Shown piece by piece: positions 58,631 to 64,000 of a DNA stretch of 64,000 nt. Positions within the stretch are counted from its first letter, which is position 1. Each line of letters begins with the position of its first letter. A program made the position numbers and the translations under genes. The notes under the pieces are model-generated. The model was given only the letters and a program-made list of their open reading frames with translations, was not told the origin of the DNA and searched no databases. The stretch is from Agrypnia vestita (lineage: Eukaryota > Arthropoda > Insecta > Trichoptera > Phryganeidae): positions 1 to 64,000 of the forward strand of contig JADDOH010003938.1 of the NCBI GenBank assembly GCA_016648135.1. Direction: 5' to 3'.

Positions 58631-59120
58631 ATATGTGTGTCGTGGACCAAGCGATTAATAGGACATTATTTATAATGCCCAGATAGTATTAAAAATAACA
58701 ATCCAAATCGGGCAATGTGATTAACAATTATTAAAACTGAATTATTTATTACACTGCCTGGGCATTATGAATATTGCCAAGTGTTTGTTGGGCAATTTTA
58801 TATTTTAAGTATCTGGTGGGACTCGGGAACCGATAACAAATTCACTATGCACACTGACCAGGTTACGTTAGGTTATATAAGATTACGTTAGGTAAGGTAA
58901 GATTAGGTTAAATTAGATTAGATTTAATGATTATTCTGTCACACATAAAACATGTATTTTTTTATTATTCTGCCCGATAGATGAAGGACATTATTTATAA
59001 TGCCGGTCAATATAATTATTCCAACAGTTATTATCATATTGCCCTATGATATTGGGCATTTTTCAAACTGTCGGAGCATTATAAATAATGTCCTATTAAT
59101 CACTTGATCCACAACATATA
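58631..59120. mobile_element. MITE with repeated subterminal motifs
   Basis: Ends share GTGGACCAAGCGATTAATAG and (right, complement) GTGGATCAAGTGATTAATAG, followed by GACATTATTTATAATGC. The same GGACATTATTTATAATGCC text also occurs internally near 58987, and a shorter form near 58765. About 490 bp, no coding sequence. Confidence 0.82.
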
Positions 59121-59439
59121 TATTTATGAGTGGTAAAAAGGTATGTAAAAGCGAGCTGTACACTTACTTGCGCTAAATGTCTAAGTGAAATTATTGTCAA
59201 CTTGTAAGTAAAGATACAGTTGTTTAAATATATGTATTTCTTAAGAACGATGTCCAATTATTTCTTCAGTAACGCTTACCACCGGAGAGTTTAATATTCG
59301 TTACCCAGAGCTTCATGCCGTGTCGAATAAAAATGTATATTATTCCTGAGAGAATAAATGACACGTCTTTGTATACAAATGAAAACGCCGCTGATTTTAA
59401 TTTTTCAAAGACAGCAGTCAGAAGTCAAACAGGTAAATT
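59121..59439. other. Gene-free spacer
   Basis: Nothing recognised. Confidence 0.4.
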
Positions 59440-59900
59440 ATTTTTCGTTCCTCAATAAAAACAAATCAAAGGAAGAACGTGATATCGCGAAGACGTTTCC
59501 AAGAAAATCTTTATTTGAATATCATTCCGGGAATTAAAATCCGAGATTCCTTTCTGCGTTCCTGAAAGCCGGGAATATGTTTCATATTATTTTTTTCGCC
59601 GATTCTCCCGTGATCTGATCTCGGAGCGGGGTTTTCAATTCTCGGCTGGGTAAAAATGGTCGGGAACATTCTGGAGGGGCTGGGAGGGGCGTGTTATCGT
59701 AGTTCAATTTCATTAAAATAATGGCTTTACGAGGAAAAAGTTTTCTTTGCGTTAGGCGCGCGTCGGGCGGGTGGGAAAAATAAAGAGTCGGCGGCGGTTT
59801 GCATGGCGTATAATACAATCTCGCTAATATCGGGTTACCGGCGGCTGTACGGGAGATTCGTTTCCTTATATCTAGCAAGGAAAATAAATTTCACGCCCTG
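59440..59900. other. GC-richer non-repetitive block, possible conserved noncoding DNA
   Basis: Clearly higher GC than the surroundings, no terminal repeats, no copy elsewhere in the window. The minus frame 59582-59878 (98 codons) has no known motif. Could be a regulatory element or an exon of an off-window gene. Confidence 0.35.
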
Positions 59901-60129
59901 AGCTCAAAAAGTTTAAAGATTATTTTTATAACGAAAAAAGGCTCTATGACGCTAATACATCAGTGATGCTCCGTTACGATTCTAGGAATTTAAGAAGGGA
60001 CATATGCATGTCTAGTCAGCTTTAACTTTGATACTTCATGATATGGTAGTGATGGAGTTATACTCTTGCTTATCGTCTCGCAATTTGTGAATTTATATTT
60101 TTATTTATTATTATTCTTCTTCTTATTTT

Positions 60130-60330
60130 TCTTTTAGTAGATCTGTTGATCTGTGCTACAGGAAACTACGCTTCCTGGGATAAAGACATCCAGCTATCCC
60201 TCCATCTTTTCCGTGGTATTCCAGATAGGCATTATCCAGATGGGGATTTGTCTGTCATTGTTTATTCTGGCTACGTGATACTGCCAGAATCTCCTTCTGG
60301 ATCTACTTCGTCGTGCTATGTCCTCTATTT
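60130..60330 (-). mobile_element. RTE-like LINE tail, minus strand
   Basis: Minus strand reads RSRRRFWQYHVARINNDRQI in one frame and PRKRWRDSWMSLSQEA in another, matching in order the plus-strand tail at 3325-3540 (RRRRRYWCQCVQRINRTRLP, ERWRGSW, SQEE). Shifted frames show decay. Confidence 0.65.
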
Positions 60331-60340
60331 TTCAAGTTTT

Positions 60341-60512
60341 GGCGGCCCTCGTAGCCCAGTGGATACGACACTGGCTTCTCACACCGAGGTTTCCGGGTTC
60401 GATTCCCGGTGAAGTCACAATTAATTTGTGATTTACTCAATCCTGGGTGTTTTGTGATGTGTCTCGCTTCTGTAATTGGGTCTCTTGGCCTATAAAAATT
60501 AAAAAAAAAAGA
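60341..60512 (+). mobile_element. tRNA-derived SINE, copy 3 (best preserved)
   Basis: GGCGGCCCTCGTAGCCCAGT (A-box region), CACACCGAGG in anticodon-loop position, perfect B box GGTTCGATTCC, then the shared body GTGATTTACTCAATCCTGGG and TCTCTTGGCCTATAAAAATT with a poly-A tail. Confidence 0.9.
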
Positions 60513-61339
60513 TTTGATTATATCTTCATTTCTTTTTTCTTTATTCATTTTTACTAATAATATATTTCTTATATACCTTTTTTGAAGAAATTTATCTATG
60601 GATGACGTATGAGTAATTTAAATATTTAAGTTAAAAATAACAAGGAGGAGGAAGAAATAAGACTTAATACTCTCGTAATAACTTAACAAGGCAATCCAAC
60701 AATAATTACACCAAATGACCCTAAAAGGATTTAAGAATAGAAAAGAAATGAAATTTTTTCTTAAAAAAGAAAAGTAAAAAATTCTTGACCGTATAATTTG
60801 ATAAGTAAAAAGTAAGCAGTAGCTATCTTAAAAATATAAAAAACATACAAAAGTACATATATGTAGATAAATCTTTCGATATTTTGAAAGGTTTTTATAA
60901 TAGGTATCTTGGCCTATTTTTGTATGTCTTAATTTAGTATAAAAATAATTGTCTCCGCGCCTTTTAATAAAAGGTCAAAACGTTTCATAAAATTGTATAT
61001 TATAATTATTCGCTGAGTCTGAAAATACATTATTTATAAGTTAGTAACAAGTCCGGAACAAACTCTCGATGAAATAATAAATTAATATTTTACCGCCTAA
61101 TACCGAATAAATTTTACTTAGTCTTTTGGTAGGTCCGATAACTTGTAACTATTGCTTTGGTTCGGGTTTAGCAAAAATAGGTGTGGGTAAGGTCAGAGAG
61201 GGATTGGGAGATGTGAGCAGTCTACGAATATTAAAGTGACATCTCTTTTTGCACGTTTGCAATTTTTTTTACATAAAATGTAAAACTGTAACATAAAAAA
61301 AAATTTAAATGTAAAACTATCGAAACCTACTTAAAGGTT
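60513..61339. other. AT-rich gene-free stretch
   Basis: Nothing recognised. Confidence 0.4.
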
Positions 61340-62520
61340 TTGATAGAATATTCTATTTACCTATCGCAGATGGTCTCACGAACATCTAAAGAAGCACAAA
61401 TAATTGTCAAAAACAAAAGATTGTCGGACTTGATGATAAACATACCCCCGAAAAAACGAACATCTAAAGAAGCACAAATAATTGTCAAGAACAAAAGATT
61501 GTCGGACTTGATGATAAACATAACCCCAAAAAAATGGTAAAATAAATATAGGTTGGAGCCGGTGTACGATTTATGATAATTTGTCTATAATGAGGTGTTG
61601 CAATTGCAATAGATATAATCACAAAGCTCAAGATTGCAAAAATGAAAAATCATGTGGAAAATGCTCGCAGTCACATGACAGTACTGAATGTAAACAAGGA
61701 AACGAAAAAATGCAATGCATCAACTGTGTACTAACAAAAAAACGACTAACATTACAACTCAATTCAAATTATCCAGCATTGAATATGGAATGTCCAATAT
61801 ACATAAGAAAAATGGAAGCTGAAAAGAAGAAAAAAAAGCTTTTTTAGGCTGAATAAAAAACAGCAATCAATATGCGAACGTGAAATATTATATTTAAATA
61901 TACAGAGTGCTATTGCAAATTATGAAGATGTGGTTATTCTTTTGGAGGAGAGGAAACAAACAATGCTAATGATGAGTGAAACTCACGTGACAAGATATTA
62001 AAGATGAAGAAATAAAACATCAAGAATACAAGACTATAAGATGTTAACCACATAGTGAAGAACAGGAGAAGTAATAATCATGATCCAAAATAATATCTTG
62101 TTTCAGATAATAACAAATCAATAATATGAAACAAATTGTTGAATATTGGCAATACAAATTAAAATAGGTATCGAAAGAGGTATTTATGCAATTGTGTATC
62201 ACTCTCCGAATGCTAGAAAAAGTGATTTTTTAGCGTATTTTCAAAAGTGGTATTCAGAAAATATTTAGTTGAAATATGCAAATGGAATAGTAGGAGATTT
62301 AAATATAAATATAATGGATACTGACAACACATACGCAAAACGACTCCAAACTATATTAAAAGATTCAGGAATTAAACAATTAGTCAAAGACTACAGGAGA
62401 GTAACAAAAACATCCAAAACATTGATTGATCTTATCATATCAAATAAATTTGATCTAAATGTTAAAGAGTTAGATAATCTAAAAATTACTGATCACAAGA
62501 CAATTCAAATATAATAGCAA
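61340..62520 (+). pseudogene. Decayed LINE: zinc-knuckle ORF1 and endonuclease remnant
   Basis: Frame 61581-61847 has MRCCNCNRYNHKAQDC then CGKCSQSHDSTEC, two CCHC knuckles of a gag-like ORF1 of Jockey/I-type LINEs. Past 61860 broken frames read YLNIQSAIANYEDVVILLEE, MMSETHVT, YAIVYHSPNARKSDFL, then GDLNINIMDTDN and TLIDLIISNKFD, ending ITDHKTI. These follow the order of the apurinic endonuclease domain (N-x-x-S, SETH, Y-x-P, GDxN, DH). No reverse transcriptase remains. Confidence 0.82.
61379..61534 (+). repeat. 78-bp in-frame tandem duplication inside LINE ORF1
   Basis: CGAACATCTAAAGAAGCACA begins at 61379 and 61457. The unit encodes RTSKEAQIIVKNKRLSDL and six to eight more residues, repeated without a frame change. 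Confidence 0.9.
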
Positions 62521-62551
62521 AAAATGAAAAATGTCAAAATAGAAATCAAAA

Positions 62552-62626
62552 GATAAAATACAGAAATACAAAAAACGATAAAATACAGAAATACAAAAAA
62601 CGATAAAATACCGAAATACAAAAAGT
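62552..62626. repeat. Three copies of a 25-bp unit
   Basis: GATAAAATACAGAAATACAA starts at 62552, 62577 and 62602, just after the LINE remnant. Confidence 0.9.
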
Positions 62627-63180
62627 CACCTTTTAAGAATAATTTGTCTTGTATTATTTTTTTAATATAGATGCGTACATGGAATAGCAAATGACACATC
62701 AACATCCCTCCTGTTTTAAAATTAAAACAACGAGTTCCGCCCAATCCACCCCTGGTTAAGGGTATATAGAATAATTTTCATTTTGATAATATGTAGGAAG
62801 AATTATGCGAATGAAGGAGAATGAATTATTATTGTAAATTATATTTTAATATTTCAAAAGATATTATGCGTACTTGATATTTTGGGTCTTAAATTTAAGA
62901 GCGTGTTTTTGAACGAACAAAACAAATGGCTACTTTTGGATACATTCATAAAGCCATTTTCTGTTTTATAAAAAGCTCCCGCCCTTAGTAAGATCCGAAG
63001 TAACAATGTGTGCTCGAGAATTATTAGAGGATTTATATTTTATCGGTACTTACTCTAGCCATGTTTCTGACGTCAAAGTTCACGAAGATAAAGTACGCGA
63101 TAAGTGGTTATTATAGTTTTTATTAACAAACCCAGCGCGAGCGGCTACTTTCAACTGGCAATAAATTTGAGGTTAGTTTA
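62627..63180. other. Gene-free spacer
   Basis: Nothing recognised. Confidence 0.4.
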
Positions 63181-63197
63181 ATTAATGGGGTACGAGG

Positions 63198-63296
63198 CCA
63201 ATAAGAAATTTCATTATCTCTATATAAAGGCTTAATTCAAAACTATTATCGCACGTTTCAGGCGGTCAAGTAAAAGTTTTATTCTTATGTGTAAGT
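63198..63296 (+). promoter_or_regulatory. Possible promoter and untranslated first exon
   Basis: CCAAT at 63198-63202, TATATAAA at 63221-63228, an initiator-like TTTCAGG near 63256-63262 about 30 bases downstream, and a consensus splice donor GTAAGT at 63291-63296. This would fit the start of a plus-strand gene beyond the window. All four signals are short and could be coincidence. Confidence 0.3.
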
Positions 63297-64000
63297 ATCC
63301 ATTTCAGCACATCAATGCCTATTATGCTTATGTCACAGTTATGTTCCATGCTTATTTTGCAAGACTATAATCATATCTTAAGTCCAAAAGATATTAAACG
63401 GTGTATGTGTCCAAGATGGTGTTATAGAAAAGTTTTAAAACTGAAAACTGTCCAATAAATGTATCGTTTTAACAGCAAGTTTTACAAAGTCAATCTTCTA
63501 GAACATCCCCCTCCCTGATTATGTGAATTGTATACATTACGAACCCTTTTATGTTTATGATAAAGTTAAATTAGGAACAATCACTTAAATAAAACTGTAA
63601 AATTGTTTGATCTATCATTCATATGAAAGTGATTTGTCTATAATTATATCGTCTATCTGTGACATTCTTTAATTGTTGGATGACCGAATAAAAAAGAAAG
63701 AAAGAATGTTAGTTAAATTAAAAAAAATAAAATAAATAGTATAAGCCATTAACAGATTTTAGGTCTACCGGTTTTGAGATGTACCCGTTTCTTCGTCAGG
63801 ACCAATATTAAACTACTACGTTTACAACACTGTAAACTACAAACATAGTATTGTTAAACTTTCACCAATATTTATCACGTGCGTGTTAATCTTATCAAGG
63901 ACTAACATGCACTAAATTGCTTACTGAACGAATTCAGGAGCCTACGAGGAAGGGGGAGTGAGAAGAAGCTAGGTCTAGAGTGAGTGTTACCAAATCTTTT
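63297..64000. other. Gene-free end of window, with a Penelope-type motif
   Basis: At 63799-63763 (minus) CTGACGAAGAAACGGGTACA and CAAAACCGGTAGACC repeat the motif of 54971. No gene recognised. Confidence 0.4.

Noticed and set aside
59582..59878. 98-codon minus frame as a protein gene
   Set aside because: No recognisable motif; GC-rich composition alone lengthens chance frames. Listed only as a possible conserved block.
60341..60420. Functional tRNA gene
   Set aside because: A and B boxes are present, but the ends do not pair into an acceptor stem and the SINE body and poly-A tail follow.

Overview
The window looks like AT-rich insect nuclear DNA. Bacterial, plasmid and phage features are absent. 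The genes have introns with GT..AG borders, and most of the remaining sequence is decayed transposable elements of animal type. The only convincing host genes are four insect chemosensory (gustatory) receptor genes. The short carboxy-terminal exons and TYhhhhhQF ending suggest Lepidoptera or a close relative, but the order is an inference and cannot be fixed by eye.

The core is a tandem array of four gustatory receptor genes, all on the minus strand: A (8881 down to 5914), B (16268 to 11569), C (27593 to 23320) and D (37139 to 31466). Each has one long first exon (355-362 codons) and three short exons. All introns are phase 0. Exon 2 is always 23 codons, exon 3 always 30 codons, and exon 4 carries the TYhhhhhQF signature. 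All four reading frames are open from start to stop (433, 433, 444 and 450 residues). A short secreted cysteine-containing peptide with Kazal-like spacing may lie between C and D (28302 to 28099).

Left of the array (1-5900) are a TCA-rich minisatellite that runs off the window, an unassigned GC-richer block, a LINE tail, a triplicated AT-rich repeat and a pogo-like MITE. Introns and intergenic spaces of the array hold many elements: pogo/Tigger-like MITEs with TA duplications, a three-copy ~460 bp inverted-terminal-repeat family, tRNA-derived SINE pieces, a long palindromic MITE, a broken Tc1 element, and a PIF/Harbinger element inserted inside an older pogo-like copy.

Right of the array (37-64 kb) I see no convincing host gene body. 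The region is a transposon graveyard: LINE tails, three copies of a tRNA-like SINE, a three-level nest of elements at 46032-47591, a 2.4 kb dead hAT-like transposon with long terminal repeats (50301-52725), and Penelope-like fragments in opposite orientations (56905-57470). It also holds a subterminal-repeat MITE (58631-59120) and a decayed LINE with a zinc-knuckle ORF1 and endonuclease remnant (61340-62520). A GC-richer block at 59440-59900 and a CCAAT/TATA/splice-donor arrangement near 63200-63296 are the only hints of host regulatory sequence there.

The four receptors are most simply read as products of tandem duplication that share a ligand class and sensory setting. The ligands cannot be told from sequence. 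No wholly new system was found. The less expected signals are the repeated CTGANGA-hairpin-GAAAC motifs at Penelope-type element ends, the nested elements, and the small Kazal-like peptide.
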